Shown here: in pieces, positions 52,461 through 63,059 of the stretch
How positions within the stretch are numbered: the first letter of the stretch is position 1
Layout of the letters: each line of letters begins with the position of its first letter
NCBI GenBank assembly: GCA_035948315.1
Contig: DASZJG010000002.1
Location: 62,001 to 126,000 of the forward strand
Length of the DNA stretch: 64,000 nt
Direction of reading: 5' to 3'
From: CAJCJE01 sp035948315
GTDB lineage: Bacteria > Actinomycetota > Actinomycetes > Mycobacteriales > Pseudonocardiaceae
The notes under the pieces: model-generated
What the model was told of the DNA's origin: nothing
The model's input: only the letters and a program-made list of their open reading frames with translations
Database searches by the model: none
Program-made: the position numbers and the translations under genes

Positions 52461-53894
52461 TCACCGCGCGAGTTCGGCGACGATCTCGCGGAGGGCGGTG
52501 TGTGCCCGCTCGAGAAGTGGTCGGCGGCGGGCGAGCGCGGCGGCGAGGGCCGGGTCCGGGTTGACGGTCCCGGCGGGGGTGATCAGGTCGGCGGCGTCGG
52601 CCAGGGAGTCGAGTTCACCGATGGCGCGCCAACCGAGCAGGGCGGCGCCGAGGCCGGAGCCGCCCGCTTCGGCGGTCATCGCCAGCGGGCGGTTGAGGGC
52701 GGCGGCGATGACCTTGCCCCAGATCGGGGCGCGGAACGCCCCTCCGGTCGCACGGATCTCGCCGATGTCGGGCACGGCCTCGGCGACCAGGGCGAGTTGT
52801 TGGCCGACGCCGTCGATCAGCGCTCTGGCCAGTTCGGCGGGGCCGTGTTCGTGGCGCAGGCCGAGCACGGCGCCGCGCAGGTCCGGTTCCCACCAGGGTG
52901 CGCGTTCGCCGAGCAGGTAGGGCAGGGCGAGCAGGTCGGACGCGTCCACTTCGGACGCGCGGTCGAGCAGTTCGGCCAGGTCGACGCCGAAGGTGCGGGC
53001 GGCCCAGGCGGCTACCGCGCCGCCGTTGCTGATGGCGCCGCCGCGCACCCAGAGGCCGTCGGCCAGCGCGTAGCAGAAGATGCGGCCTGCGGCGTCGACG
53101 CCGGGTTGGTCGGCGATCACCCGGAGCGCGCCGCTGGTGCCGAGCGACAGGGCGGCCATGCCGGGGCGGACCGCGCCGGTGCCAAGGTTGGCCAGGGGGC
53201 CGTCGGCCGCGCCCAGGACGACGGGCACGTCGGGTGGGAGGCCGGCGATGGGCTCGGCGAGTGCGAGGATTGTGGTGGGCGGGGCCAGTTCTGGAAGTTT
53301 GGCTGGGGTGACGCGGGCCAGGTCGAGGGCGGGTGGGTACCAGTCGAGGGTGCGCATGGCCAGCAGGCCGGTGCCGGACGCGCAGGAGTGGTCGGTGATC
53401 AGGCGACCGGTCAGGCGGCGCACGACGTAGTCCTTGACGCCCAGCCAGCACGCCGCTGAGGCGCTCAGGTCGGGTTCGTGTTCGGCGAACCAGGCCAGTT
53501 TGACCAAGGGAGACATCGGGTGGACCGGGGTGCCGGTGGCCTGGTGCAGGTCGGCTGCGCGGGTTCGGAGGGCACGGGCGGTGCCGGCGGCGCGTTGGTC
53601 GGCCCAGCTGAGTGCGGGGGTCAGGGGGCGGTGGTTCGCGTCCAGGGCGAGGAGCGTGTGCATGGCGGCGCTGAAGGAGATGGCGCGGACGTCGCGGCCA
53701 CGTGCGCATTCGGCGATGGCTTCGACGGCCGCGATCGCGACCAGGTCCGGGTCCTGGGTCGCCGCGCCGCTCGCGTCGGTGTACAGCGGGTAGCCGCGTT
53801 CGGCCAGCCCGACCTGCTTACCGTCCACAGTGGACGCGACGACCTTGGTGGCGGTCGTGCCCAGGTCGACCCCGAGCACGACTCCCTCGCTCAC
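52461..53894 (-). CDS. FGGY-family gluconokinase-like sugar kinase
   Basis: 477 residues. The ATPase phosphate loop GVDLGTTATKVVAST and the FGGY signature region (GTSGALRVI, NGGAVAAWA, ATGGAFRAPIWGKVIAAALN) are intact. Length and CASGTGLLAMRTLDW favour gluconokinase over xylulokinase or glycerol kinase. It begins seven bases after the asd stop and may be co-transcribed with ask-asd, although its metabolism is unrelated. Confidence 0.87.
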   Translation of the reverse strand: MSEGVVLGVDLGTTATKVVASTVDGKQVGLAERGYPLYTDASGAATQDPDLVAIAAVEAIAECARGRDVRAISFSAAMHTLLALDANHRPLTPALSWADQRAAGTARALRTRAADLHQATGTPVHPMSPLVKLAWFAEHEPDLSASAACWLGVKDYVVRRLTGRLITDHSCASGTGLLAMRTLDWYPPALDLARVTPAKLPELAPPTTILALAEPIAGLPPDVPVVLGAADGPLANLGTGAVRPGMAALSLGTSGALRVIADQPGVDAAGRIFCYALADGLWVRGGAISNGGAVAAWAARTFGVDLAELLDRASEVDASDLLALPYLLGERAPWWEPDLRGAVLGLRHEHGPAELARALIDGVGQQLALVAEAVPDIGEIRATGGAFRAPIWGKVIAAALNRPLAMTAEAGGSGLGAALLGWRAIGELDSLADAADLITPAGTVNPDPALAAALARRRPLLERAHTALREIVAELAR

Positions 53895-53901
53895 CTGGGG
53901 T

Positions 53902-54987
53902 TCAGCCCGTGAATTCGGGCGCCAGCGACTCGGCGATCTCGTAGGTGTTCAGCGCGGCGCCCTTGCGCAGGTTGTCGCCGCACACGAAGAAGTCCAGTGT
54001 GTTCGGGAAGTCCAGCGCCTGGCGGATCCGGCCGACGACGGTCGGGTCGCCGCCGACGACGTCGGCCGGAGTCGGGAACACACCGTTCTCGATGTCGTCG
54101 ACGAGTAGCACGGACGGGTGCGACGCGAAGATCTCGCGCGCCTGCTCGACCGTGACCGGCTCGGCGAAGGTGGCGTGCACGGCCAGCGAGTGCGTGGTGA
54201 TCACCGGGACGCGCACGCAGGTCGCGGAGACCTTCAGATCGGGGATACCGAGGATCTTGCGCGACTCGTTGCGCACCTTGAGTTCCTCGCTGGACCAGCC
54301 GTCGGCCTTGCGCGAACCGGCCCACGGGACCACGTTGAACGCGAGCGGCGCCGGGAACGGCGAGTCCTCTTGGGACAGTCCAGCGGCGGTGAGCGCCTCG
54401 CGCACGTCGCCCGCGCGCACACCGACCTGCTTGCCGCCGACCGCGGCCGCCTCCGCGTAGAGCCGGTCGATGCCGGGCTGACCGGCCCCGGACGCGGCCT
54501 GGTAGGACGCGACCACCAGTTCGCGCAGGTCGAACGCGCGGTGCAGGGCGCCGATCGCGGCCATCATGGACAGCGTCGTGCAGTTCGGGTTGGCGATGAT
54601 GCCGCGCGGCCGGTCGGCCGCCTTCTCCGGGTTGACCTCGGGCACGACCAGCGGCACGGCGTCGTCCATCCGGAACGCGCCGGAGTTGTCGACGGCGACC
54701 GCGCCACGCTCGGCGGCGATCGGCGCCCACTGCGCGGACACCTCGTCGGGCACGTCGAACATGGCCACGTCGACGCCGTCGAAGACCTCGGGCGCGAGCG
54801 CCTGGATGGTGATCTCGGTGCCGCGCACGGTGCGGGTCTGGCCGGCCGAGCGAGGAGAGGCGATCAGGCGGATCTCCCCCCATGGCACGCTGTCCCGGCC
54901 GTTGATGATGTCGATCATCATGGTGCCGACCGCGCCGGTCGCGCCGACGAGCGCGAGCACGGGTGCGCCGCCGTTCCTGCCACTCAT
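53902..54987 (-). CDS. asd: Aspartate-semialdehyde dehydrogenase
   Basis: 361 residues from ATG 54987, preceded by GGGAGG; a longer frame lacks support. The Rossmann start VLALVGATGAVGTMMIDII, the catalytic cysteine in IIANPNCTTLSMM and the conserved SYQAASGAG identify Asd. It converts aspartyl phosphate to the semialdehyde for lysine, DAP, threonine and methionine. It follows ask by four bases, as in mycobacteria (Rv3708c-Rv3709c). Confidence 0.96.
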   Translation of the reverse strand: MSGRNGGAPVLALVGATGAVGTMMIDIINGRDSVPWGEIRLIASPRSAGQTRTVRGTEITIQALAPEVFDGVDVAMFDVPDEVSAQWAPIAAERGAVAVDNSGAFRMDDAVPLVVPEVNPEKAADRPRGIIANPNCTTLSMMAAIGALHRAFDLRELVVASYQAASGAGQPGIDRLYAEAAAVGGKQVGVRAGDVREALTAAGLSQEDSPFPAPLAFNVVPWAGSRKADGWSSEELKVRNESRKILGIPDLKVSATCVRVPVITTHSLAVHATFAEPVTVEQAREIFASHPSVLLVDDIENGVFPTPADVVGGDPTVVGRIRQALDFPNTLDFFVCGDNLRKGAALNTYEIAESLAPEFTG

Positions 54988-54991
54988 GGCC

Positions 54992-56257
<1,266 letters not shown>

Positions 56258-56452
56258 GCCGATCGAGCCTCCTCATACCGAGTTCACACCTTCGAGTGAG
56301 CCGCGTCGGGCGGCTCACCTGAGCGGCAAGCCTACCGGCGCCGAGCGCTTCGGCCCCAGGTCGCGAACCACAGGGTGAGAATGCCCGAAACACCCGCTGA
56401 TCAGCACGAGCGTGATGGGCATCTCAACATCGGGGCACTAACCTGTTGGCCC

Positions 56453-57709
56453 GTGTCCACAACCGAGGTTGGTCCGCTGCCCGACTCCTATGGCGGCGAC
56501 GCCGGGATCGCCGACGGGTTCGGCAGACCCTCCTCGATCCTGACGCGCGCAGCGGACCTGTCGGTCAGGTGGACCACCGCGGCCCGGGTGATCAGCGCGC
56601 TCCTGCCGGCCGTGCTGTATCTGGCCGTGCGCGAGGTCGGCCTGATGGCGTTGGACTGGGCGGCGTCGCGCAACCACGTCGACACCACGAACGCGCTGAC
56701 CTCGTGGGACGGCGAATGGTTCCTCGCGGTCGCGCAGTACGGCTACCAGCGGGTGCCGCTGGGCCTGACCGACGCGTTCGGCCACCGTGACTCGTTCACG
56801 CCGCTCGCTTTCTTCCCCGGCTACCCGACCGCGGTGCACTGGGTGTCCGATCTGCCGGGTGTGAGCCTGACCTCGGCGGCGCTGGTGCTCAGCGCGGCCA
56901 GCGGCATCGCCTGCGCGTACGCGCTGATGCGGATCGCGAACGCGCTGCCGTGGATCCAGCGGCAGCGTCAGGTCGGGTTCATCCTGGTCGTCCTGTTCGC
57001 TGCATCGCCGATGGCGATCGTGCTGTCGATGGCGTACTCGGAGGCGCTGTTCTGCGCGTTGGTCGCCTGGTCGCTGGTGGGCCTGATGGAGCGGCGCTGG
57101 CTCTTGGCCGGACTGGCCGCGACCGGCGCCGGGCTGGTCCGGCCGACGGCGGGTGCGCTGGTGCTGACCGTGATGATCGCGGCGATCATCGCGATCGCGC
57201 AACGCAGGGACTCGTGGCGGCCGTGGGTCGGCGGGGCGCTCGCGCCAGTCGGCCTGCTCGCCTACCTGGCCTTCGTCGCGGATCGCACCGGCGACCTGGC
57301 CGGCTGGTTCGCCGTGCAGGCACAGGGCTGGAACTCCCAGTTCGATGGCGGTATCGCCACTGTCCGATTCGGACTGGAAGTGTTGGCGACCGGCCGCTCG
57401 GTGCTGGAGGTGACCACGGTCGGCATCCTGGTCGTCGCCGTTGTCCTGGTGGTGGTCGCGATCCGGATGCGGATCGGCTGGCCGCTGATCACCTACGGGG
57501 TGCTGGTGCTGGCCATGGACGTCGGCTCGAACGGATTGATGAACTCCAAGGCACGGCTGCTGCTGCCCGCGTTCACGCTGCTCATCCCGGTCGCGATCGC
57601 GCTGAGCAGGCGGCAGCGCGGCACCATGCTGACCGTGCTGGTCGGCATCGTGATCGCCAGCGCCTGGTTCGGCGCGTACGTGCTCACCGGTTGGCAGTAC
57701 GCGATCTGA
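56453..57709 (+). CDS. Membrane glycosyltransferase-like protein (PIG-V/mannosyltransferase type)
   Basis: 418 residues from GTG 56453, eight bases after TAACCT with no ribosome binding site. The TSWDGEWFLAVAQYGY motif after helix 1 contains the acidic and aromatic residues of GT-C enzymes that use polyprenyl-phosphate sugars; FTPLAFFPGYP and about ten membrane helices follow. It probably adds a mannose or similar sugar to a lipid or protein on the outer face. A longer frame would begin inside the ask control region and is not used. Confidence 0.82.
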   Translation: MSTTEVGPLPDSYGGDAGIADGFGRPSSILTRAADLSVRWTTAARVISALLPAVLYLAVREVGLMALDWAASRNHVDTTNALTSWDGEWFLAVAQYGYQRVPLGLTDAFGHRDSFTPLAFFPGYPTAVHWVSDLPGVSLTSAALVLSAASGIACAYALMRIANALPWIQRQRQVGFILVVLFAASPMAIVLSMAYSEALFCALVAWSLVGLMERRWLLAGLAATGAGLVRPTAGALVLTVMIAAIIAIAQRRDSWRPWVGGALAPVGLLAYLAFVADRTGDLAGWFAVQAQGWNSQFDGGIATVRFGLEVLATGRSVLEVTTVGILVVAVVLVVVAIRMRIGWPLITYGVLVLAMDVGSNGLMNSKARLLLPAFTLLIPVAIALSRRQRGTMLTVLVGIVIASAWFGAYVLTGWQYAI

Positions 57710-57710
57710 G

Positions 57711-57716
57711 TACGCT
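57711..57716 (+). promoter_or_regulatory. -10 element of a leaderless promoter (nitroreductase)
   Basis: TACGCT begins one base after the stop of the preceding gene; six bases, then GTG at 57723. Confidence 0.5.
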
Positions 57717-57722
57717 CCGAAA

Positions 57723-58313
57723 GTGGTTGAGAAGACGGCCGACACCAGCGTCGACGTGGCCCCGATGATCGCGGCGCGCTGGAGTCCGCGTGCCCTCGAC
57801 CCGACCGTCGAGGTGACCGACGCGCAGTTGCGCGCGTTGCTGGAGGCCGCGCGCTGGGCGCCGTCCTACGGCAACACCCAGCCCGCGCGCTACCTGATCG
57901 GCCGACGCGGCGACGACACGTTCGACCGCATCTTCGGCGTGCTGAACTCGGGCAACAAGGCATGGACGCATGCGGCAAGCGTGCTGATGCTGGGCGCGGT
58001 CGTGCTGCGCAATGCCAAGGGCGACATCCCACTCACCGAGTACGGCCTCGGTCTGGCCAGCGAGAACCTGGTCCTCCAGGCGGTCGCGGAGGGTCTGGTC
58101 GCGCACCAGATGAGCGGGTTCGACGCGGCCGCGGCGCGCGAGGTTTTCGCTTTGCCCGAGGACGTGCGGCCGGTGGTGGCGATCGCGGTCGGCAAGCTCG
58201 GCGACCCGGACCAGCTCGACGGGCGGCGCCGCGAACGCGAACTCGCCCCGCGCACCCGACTGCCGCTGGGCGAGATCGCGTTCACCGGCGAGTGGGGTCG
58301 GCCGGCCTTCTGA
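57723..58313 (+). CDS. Nitroreductase family protein
   Basis: 196 residues from GTG 57723. The FMN-binding beginning IAARWSPRALDP and EAARWAPSYGNTQPARYLI are the family hallmarks, with LASENLVLQAVAEGL later. It reduces nitro compounds or quinones with NAD(P)H. Its end overlaps the convergent MFS gene by 32 bases. The start has no ribosome binding site. Confidence 0.9.
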   Translation: MVEKTADTSVDVAPMIAARWSPRALDPTVEVTDAQLRALLEAARWAPSYGNTQPARYLIGRRGDDTFDRIFGVLNSGNKAWTHAASVLMLGAVVLRNAKGDIPLTEYGLGLASENLVLQAVAEGLVAHQMSGFDAAAAREVFALPEDVRPVVAIAVGKLGDPDQLDGRRRERELAPRTRLPLGEIAFTGEWGRPAF

Positions 58314-59454
58314 CCACGGCGAGGGTCACGGCCGCGAGCACGGCGAGCGCGATCAGCAGCACCGGGAGTGCGGCGACGTGCTCCAGCAGGGCGAGCAGAT
58401 ACGGCGTGGTGAACCCGACGTAGGTGAGCGCGTAGAAGACGGCGGTGAGGCCGGCGAGTTCGCCGTCGCCGGCGATCCGGCTCACCTCGGTCAACCCGAA
58501 CACCAGGCACAGTCCGTAGCCCGCGCCCAGAATGACGGCGGCGACCAGCGCGGGCACCGGACTGCCGAGCCACGCGGCCAGCGCGGCGACGCCGAGCCCG
58601 ACGATCACCGCGCCGAGGCCGGCGACCACGACCAGCCGGACGTGCCGGTTGCTCATCCGCCGCGCGATCGGCTGCACCAGCAGGCCCGCGCCGAGGGTCA
58701 GCCCGGCCGCGACGCCTGCGTAGACGGTCGCGTAGTGCCCGACCGCACCGGCGACCGCACCGGGCAGCACCGCGAACGCGACGGTCGGCGCGGCGAACAC
58801 CCACGGCGCGGCCGGCGCGACCACCCGCAGGAACGCGTGACTGCGCACCGCGCCGAACCGCCGCCCGGCCGACCGCCGTTCCCGCGCTGGCTCGTCGACG
58901 TGCCAACCCCAGGCGATCGCGACCACCATGATCAACAGGTGCGGCAGGTAGGCGACGCGCAGCGGCTGCGGCGCCCACTGCGCGATGATCGCCGCGACCA
59001 GCGGCCCGGCCCCGAAACCAGCCGAGATGGCCAGGCCGGCCCGGCGGGCACCGGTCGTCGGATGCGCCGGATGCTCGTAGGGCGGATGCGACAGCTCCTT
59101 AACCCAGGCGGTGCCGGCCGCGAGTACGACGCCGGTTGCCGCGCCGGCCAGGAACCGGCCGACGAGCAGCAGCGCGAGCGAGTGCGGGCCGAGCAGCAGG
59201 CAGATCGACGCGAGCATGGACCCGAATGCGGCCGGCAGCACCAGGCGACGCCGACCGTAGGTGTCCGCGGCCGGGCCGCCGAGCAGCAGACCGGGCACCA
59301 GGCCGACCGCGTACACCGCGAACAGGCCCTGCACGGTCGCGTTCGACAGGTGCGCCTCGACGCGGTAGGCGCCGAGCAGCGGGGAGAACTGGTTGGCGCC
59401 CCAGCCGACGCCGAACAGCAGCAGCGCGGCCCGCCATGCCGCACGCACATTCAT
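58282..59454 (-). CDS. MFS transporter
   Basis: 390 residues, twelve membrane segments. The MFS loop GGPAADTYGRRRLVLP follows helix 2 and a long cytoplasmic loop with a basic patch (DEPARERRSAGRRF) sits in the middle. It is divergent from a LysR regulator, the usual arrangement for a regulated exporter, though the regulator's own gene instead overlaps kynU. Substrate unknown. Confidence 0.88.
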   Translation of the reverse strand: MNVRAAWRAALLLFGVGWGANQFSPLLGAYRVEAHLSNATVQGLFAVYAVGLVPGLLLGGPAADTYGRRRLVLPAAFGSMLASICLLLGPHSLALLLVGRFLAGAATGVVLAAGTAWVKELSHPPYEHPAHPTTGARRAGLAISAGFGAGPLVAAIIAQWAPQPLRVAYLPHLLIMVVAIAWGWHVDEPARERRSAGRRFGAVRSHAFLRVVAPAAPWVFAAPTVAFAVLPGAVAGAVGHYATVYAGVAAGLTLGAGLLVQPIARRMSNRHVRLVVVAGLGAVIVGLGVAALAAWLGSPVPALVAAVILGAGYGLCLVFGLTEVSRIAGDGELAGLTAVFYALTYVGFTTPYLLALLEHVAALPVLLIALAVLAAVTLAVVRRPADPTRR

Positions 59455-59517
59455 GCCACCAGCGTGATCCCGCTGACCCGGGCTGGGCGGCCGGATTTAC
59501 GAATCGTGAATCCGGCT

Positions 59518-59523
59518 TACCGT
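59518..59523 (+). promoter_or_regulatory. -10 element of a leaderless promoter (LysR gene)
   Basis: TACCGT, six bases, then GTG at 59530; no ribosome binding site. Confidence 0.5.
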
Positions 59524-59529
59524 TGCGGG

Positions 59530-60465
59530 GTGGAACTGCGGCAGGTCACCTCGTTCCTCGCGGTCGTCGAGGAGGGTCAGTTCGGGAAGGCCGCTGCCCG
59601 GCTGTTTCTCTCGCCGGCAGCCGTGACCGGGCACGTCAAGGCGCTCGAACGCGAACTCGGCGTGCGTCTGCTGGACCGCGTGCCGGTCCAGTTGACCCCG
59701 GCCGGTCGGCGGTTCATCGGCCACGCGCGGGCGCTGGTCGCGACGGCCGACGCGGCGCGCACCGTGGTGTCCGAACCGGACACCGGGACAGCGGGGCTGC
59801 TGCGGGTCGGCGTGATGGGGCACGGCTCGGCCGAGCTGACCCCGGCGATCCTGCGCGCGTTCCGCAGCGCGCACCCGCACGTCGAGGTGCGCCTGCTCGA
59901 CCTGGATTTCACCGAGCACGTGAGCGCCCTGCTGGAACACCGGGCGGACGTGGCGTTCGTGCGACCCGACCCGAGGGACGAGCGGATCACCACCGACGTG
60001 CTCACCACCGAGCCGAGGATCGTGGTGGTGCCGACCAACAGCGACATCGCCGCCGCGGGCGCGGTGCGCCTGGCCGACATCCTCGAACTGCCGTTCCTGT
60101 CCACCCCGGCCGGCGCGCCCCGCTCGTTCACCGACTACCTGCACTTCGCGTCCGCGCGCAACGGGCTCGCCGCGCGGCGCAGCCCGGATCTGGCCCGCAA
60201 CCCCGGTTGCGTGCTGAGCAGCGTGGTCGCGGGGCGCGGCATCGGGTCCGCGCTGTACTCCTTCGCCCGCTACTACCCGTGGCCGGGCACCACGTTCCTG
60301 CCGGTGCTCGACGCGCCGTGGGAGCACAGCGTGCTGGCCACCCGGCTCGGCGACGCCAGCCCGCTGGTGCGCGGCTTTCGCGGGCTGGCAACGAACATCG
60401 CGGCCGAAGCCGACTGGCTCGCCCCGCCGCGCGAATGGGCCACCCCTGCGAGGATCGACCGGTGA
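59530..60465 (+). CDS. LysR-family transcriptional regulator
   Basis: 311 residues from GTG 59530. The N-terminal helix-turn-helix ELRQVTSFLAVVEEGQFGKAA with ARLFLSPAAVTGHVKALERELG is classical, followed by the type 2 periplasmic-binding-like effector domain (LLRVGVMGHGSAELTPAILRAF). It overlaps kynU by GTGA, so it may regulate its own operon as well as the divergent MFS gene. A kynurenine- or anthranilate-type effector is a reasonable inference. Confidence 0.9.
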   Translation: MELRQVTSFLAVVEEGQFGKAAARLFLSPAAVTGHVKALERELGVRLLDRVPVQLTPAGRRFIGHARALVATADAARTVVSEPDTGTAGLLRVGVMGHGSAELTPAILRAFRSAHPHVEVRLLDLDFTEHVSALLEHRADVAFVRPDPRDERITTDVLTTEPRIVVVPTNSDIAAAGAVRLADILELPFLSTPAGAPRSFTDYLHFASARNGLAARRSPDLARNPGCVLSSVVAGRGIGSALYSFARYYPWPGTTFLPVLDAPWEHSVLATRLGDASPLVRGFRGLATNIAAEADWLAPPREWATPARIDR

Positions 60466-61691
60466 GCATGAACCGAGCGGACGCCGAGGAACTCGACCGG
60501 ACCGACGAACTCGCGTTCGTCCGGGACCGGTTCGCCCTGCCCGACGACGTGATCTACCTGGACGGCAACAGTCTTGGCGCGCTGCCGAAAACGACGCCCG
60601 GTCGGCTGGCCGAGGTGATCGAGCGCGAATGGGGCAACCGGCTGATCCGCTCGTGGAACGAGGCCGGCTGGTGGACCGCGTCGAACCGGGTCGCGCAGCG
60701 GTTGGCGCCGCTGCTCGGCGCGCGGCCCGACGAGATCATGGTGGCCGACTCGACCAGCGTGAACCTGTTCAAGCTGCTGATGATCGGCACACGTCTGCGC
60801 CCCGAGGCGCCGGCGATTGTCGTTGAGCGGCACGCTTTTCCGACCGACGTCTACATCGCGAACGCGGTCACCGAACTGGCCGGCGGCGAACTGCGCCTGA
60901 TCGACCGGCCGGAAGACCTCGACACCGCGCTGGACGAGCGGGTCGGCGTCGTGTGTCTGTCCCAGGTGGATTTCCGGACCGGGGCCATGTGGAACGCGGC
61001 CGAGACGACCGCGCGGGTGCACGGGTTCGGCGCGTTGATGCTGTGGGATCTGTGCCATTCGGCCGGTGCGCTGGACGTCGAATTGGACGCGTGGGGCGCT
61101 GATCTGGCCGTCGGGTGTGGGTACAAGTATCTCAATGGCGGTCCGGGCGCGCCCGCGTTCTGTTATGTGGCCGAAAAGTTACAGAAAAGAATGCAAACGC
61201 CGCTGCCCGGTTGGCACGGTCACGCCGACCCGTTCGCCATGTCGCCAACCTACGAACCGGCGCGGGGCATCGGCCAACTCGCCAACGGCACCCCGCCGAT
61301 GCTCTCGCTACTTGCCCTTGAGGACGCCCTCGGCGCCATCGCCGATGTGCCGGCCATCGCGTTGCGCGCCAAGGGCATCGCGCTGACCTCGCTGTTCATC
61401 GATCTCGTCGACGCGCGCTGCCCCGAGCTGGCGGTCGTGTCGCCGCGCGAGCCCGCGCGGCGCGGGAGCCAGGTGTCGCTGCGCAGCGAGCACGCCTACG
61501 GATTGATGGCCGCGCTCATCGAACGGGGCGTCATCGGCGACTTTCGCGCGCCGGACATCGCGCGTTTCGGATTCGCTCCCGCCTATGTGCGTTTCGTCGA
61601 CGTCTGGGACGCCGTCGAGGTCATTGTGGACACCCTGACCAGGGCAGATCACCGCAGTGAGCGATTCGCCGTTCGACCCGTCGTCACCTGA
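60462..61691 (+). CDS. kynU: Kynureninase
   Basis: 409 residues from the GTG overlapping the LysR stop (ATG 60468 is the alternative). The PLP lysine is in GCGYKYLNGGPGAPAFCYV, with the substrate motifs YLDGNSLGALPK and LWDLCHSAGALDVELD. It cleaves kynurenine to anthranilate and alanine. No kynA or kynB gene is present here, so either these lie elsewhere or kynU serves another purpose, such as making anthranilate for a secondary metabolite. Confidence 0.94.
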   Translation: MSMNRADAEELDRTDELAFVRDRFALPDDVIYLDGNSLGALPKTTPGRLAEVIEREWGNRLIRSWNEAGWWTASNRVAQRLAPLLGARPDEIMVADSTSVNLFKLLMIGTRLRPEAPAIVVERHAFPTDVYIANAVTELAGGELRLIDRPEDLDTALDERVGVVCLSQVDFRTGAMWNAAETTARVHGFGALMLWDLCHSAGALDVELDAWGADLAVGCGYKYLNGGPGAPAFCYVAEKLQKRMQTPLPGWHGHADPFAMSPTYEPARGIGQLANGTPPMLSLLALEDALGAIADVPAIALRAKGIALTSLFIDLVDARCPELAVVSPREPARRGSQVSLRSEHAYGLMAALIERGVIGDFRAPDIARFGFAPAYVRFVDVWDAVEVIVDTLTRADHRSERFAVRPVVT

Positions 61692-61856
61692 TTACTCCAT
61701 TCACCAGTTCGACACCAACGGGGGTCCCAAAAATGGGGCACCCCGCGATCGACGCGTACTTAACGTCTGCCACACTTCCTCGCACACCGCAGGTTCCCAG
61801 CCGCCGAAGTCACTCACATGGTTCACAGACCGCGAGCGCAACCACTGTGCGTGGCA

Positions 61857-61897
61857 GCACCTCACCGGCGGACCTGGCGCATGTCGGGGTGAGGTGC
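61857..61897. promoter_or_regulatory. Inverted repeat in the surface-protein 5' region
   Basis: GCACCTCACC / GGTGAGGTGC, 10 perfect bases (61857-61866 and 61888-61897) around a 21-base loop, ending 35 bases before the ATG at 61933. It could be an RNA hairpin or an operator. No known riboswitch was recognised. Confidence 0.4.
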
Positions 61898-61932
61898 GAA
61901 CCGGTATTTGGTGACTCACAACTGGAGCAGGA

Positions 61933-62583
61933 ATGCACAAAGCGATGCGGCGGGCGTTTGGCGTAGGTGGCGCGACGGCGGTGGCGATCGCCGCGAGTCT
62001 GGCTCTGGCCGGTGTGGCCGACGCGCACATCCACAACGTCTCGGCCCAGTGCGTGACCACCACCGACAGCAAGAACTACGGCCAGTCGGAACTCGTGGTC
62101 TCGCTGACCGACTACAACGACAAGCCGAACTCGGTCGTGATCACCGCGACCGCCGACGGCGGCAAGGCCACGACGCTCTATCAGAGCAGCGACTTCACGC
62201 CGCAGTACGTGCACAACTTCTTCGAGGACGGCACCGTCGGTGAGTCCTACGAGGTGAAGGTCGTCGCGAACAGTTCGCAGTACTCGTTCGACAGCACGGT
62301 GACAACCAAGCCGTGCCCGCAGCCCACCACGCCGACCACGGTTCCGCCGTCGACCAAGCCGACGGTTCCGTCGCAGCCGAGCACCCCGCCCTCCTCCGGC
62401 TCGACGACGACCACCGCTCCCGCGGTCGCGCCGGTCGCGAACCAGACCCCGCCCAGCGGCGGCCTGGCCTACACCGGTGTCAGCGCCACGCTGCCGCTGA
62501 TCATCGCCGGCGCGCTGATCATCATCGGTGCGGCCGCGCTGATCGGGATGCGGATCATGAAGCGGCGTCGCGCGGAAAGCTGA
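61933..62583 (+). CDS. LAYTG cell-wall-anchored surface protein
   Basis: 216 residues with AGCAGGA before the ATG (an internal ATG is at 61945). A signal peptide (AVAIAASLALAGVADA) precedes a compact extracytoplasmic domain (about 32-128) with cysteines at 40 and 128, then a Pro/Thr/Ser spacer that crosses the wall. The C-terminus is a sorting signal: LAYTG (178-182), a hydrophobic helix (LPLIIAGALIIIGAAALIG) and RRR. LAxTG is the motif of class E sortases of actinomycetes. No sortase gene is in the window. Confidence 0.85.
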   Translation: MHKAMRRAFGVGGATAVAIAASLALAGVADAHIHNVSAQCVTTTDSKNYGQSELVVSLTDYNDKPNSVVITATADGGKATTLYQSSDFTPQYVHNFFEDGTVGESYEVKVVANSSQYSFDSTVTTKPCPQPTTPTTVPPSTKPTVPSQPSTPPSSGSTTTTAPAVAPVANQTPPSGGLAYTGVSATLPLIIAGALIIIGAAALIGMRIMKRRRAES

Positions 62584-62611
62584 GCGAGTTGAGCGCGCGC
62601 TGATCAAGCCC

Positions 62612-62642
62612 TCGGGCCCGGTGGAGTTCCCGCCGGGCCCGA
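62612..62642. terminator. Hairpin between surface protein and membrane-protein genes
   Basis: A 10-base stem TCGGGCCCGG / CCGGGCCCGA (62612-62621 and 62633-62642), extendable by a few pairs, between convergent genes. No T tract. Confidence 0.7.
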
Positions 62643-62663
62643 TGTGTGTCGCAACGGGGCCGG

Positions 62664-63002
62664 TCAGCCGATGCGGCGGATCAGCCGGGCGATGATCGAG
62701 CTGACGATCAGCCAGAAGATCGCGGCGATACCGTAGTTGACCAGCACCCGCAGCTTGGCGTCGCTCGGGGTGAACAGGTCCTTGAAGCCCCAGGCGAGCG
62801 GGTCGGACACGGTCCTGATGAAGCTGGTGATCCCGTTGCTCGGGTTGGCGCCGCCCACGGTCAGCAGCACCCGCACGACCAGGATGATCACCACGATCAG
62901 CCCTGCCCAGCGCACCAACCCGGCCAGGACACCGACGACCTTGCCGCGCGCCGCGGCGAAGCCGCCTGTGGTGGTGGTCGACGCGTCGGACTGCTCAGCC
63001 AT
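62664..63002 (-). CDS. Small membrane protein, paralogue of its neighbour
   Basis: 112 residues with two hydrophobic segments (LVRWAGLIVVIILVVRVLL and LVNYGIAAIFWLIVSSIIA) on either side of a polar stretch. The C-terminal NYGIAAIFWLIVSSIIARLIR closely matches NYGLAAVFWLVVTGIIARIV in the gene 57 bases upstream, so the two are tandem paralogues. No family is recognised. Confidence 0.75.
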   Translation of the reverse strand: MAEQSDASTTTTGGFAAARGKVVGVLAGLVRWAGLIVVIILVVRVLLTVGGANPSNGITSFIRTVSDPLAWGFKDLFTPSDAKLRVLVNYGIAAIFWLIVSSIIARLIRRIG

Positions 63003-63059
63003 GTGCGGAGTTTGACACGCGGACGGCCTCGCGGCTACCCACCGGTAGGGGGCGCGGCG

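Noticed and set aside
61800..61932. c-di-AMP (ydaO) or other riboswitch before the surface protein
   Set aside because: Only one inverted repeat is visible; the conserved ydaO core elements were not found.
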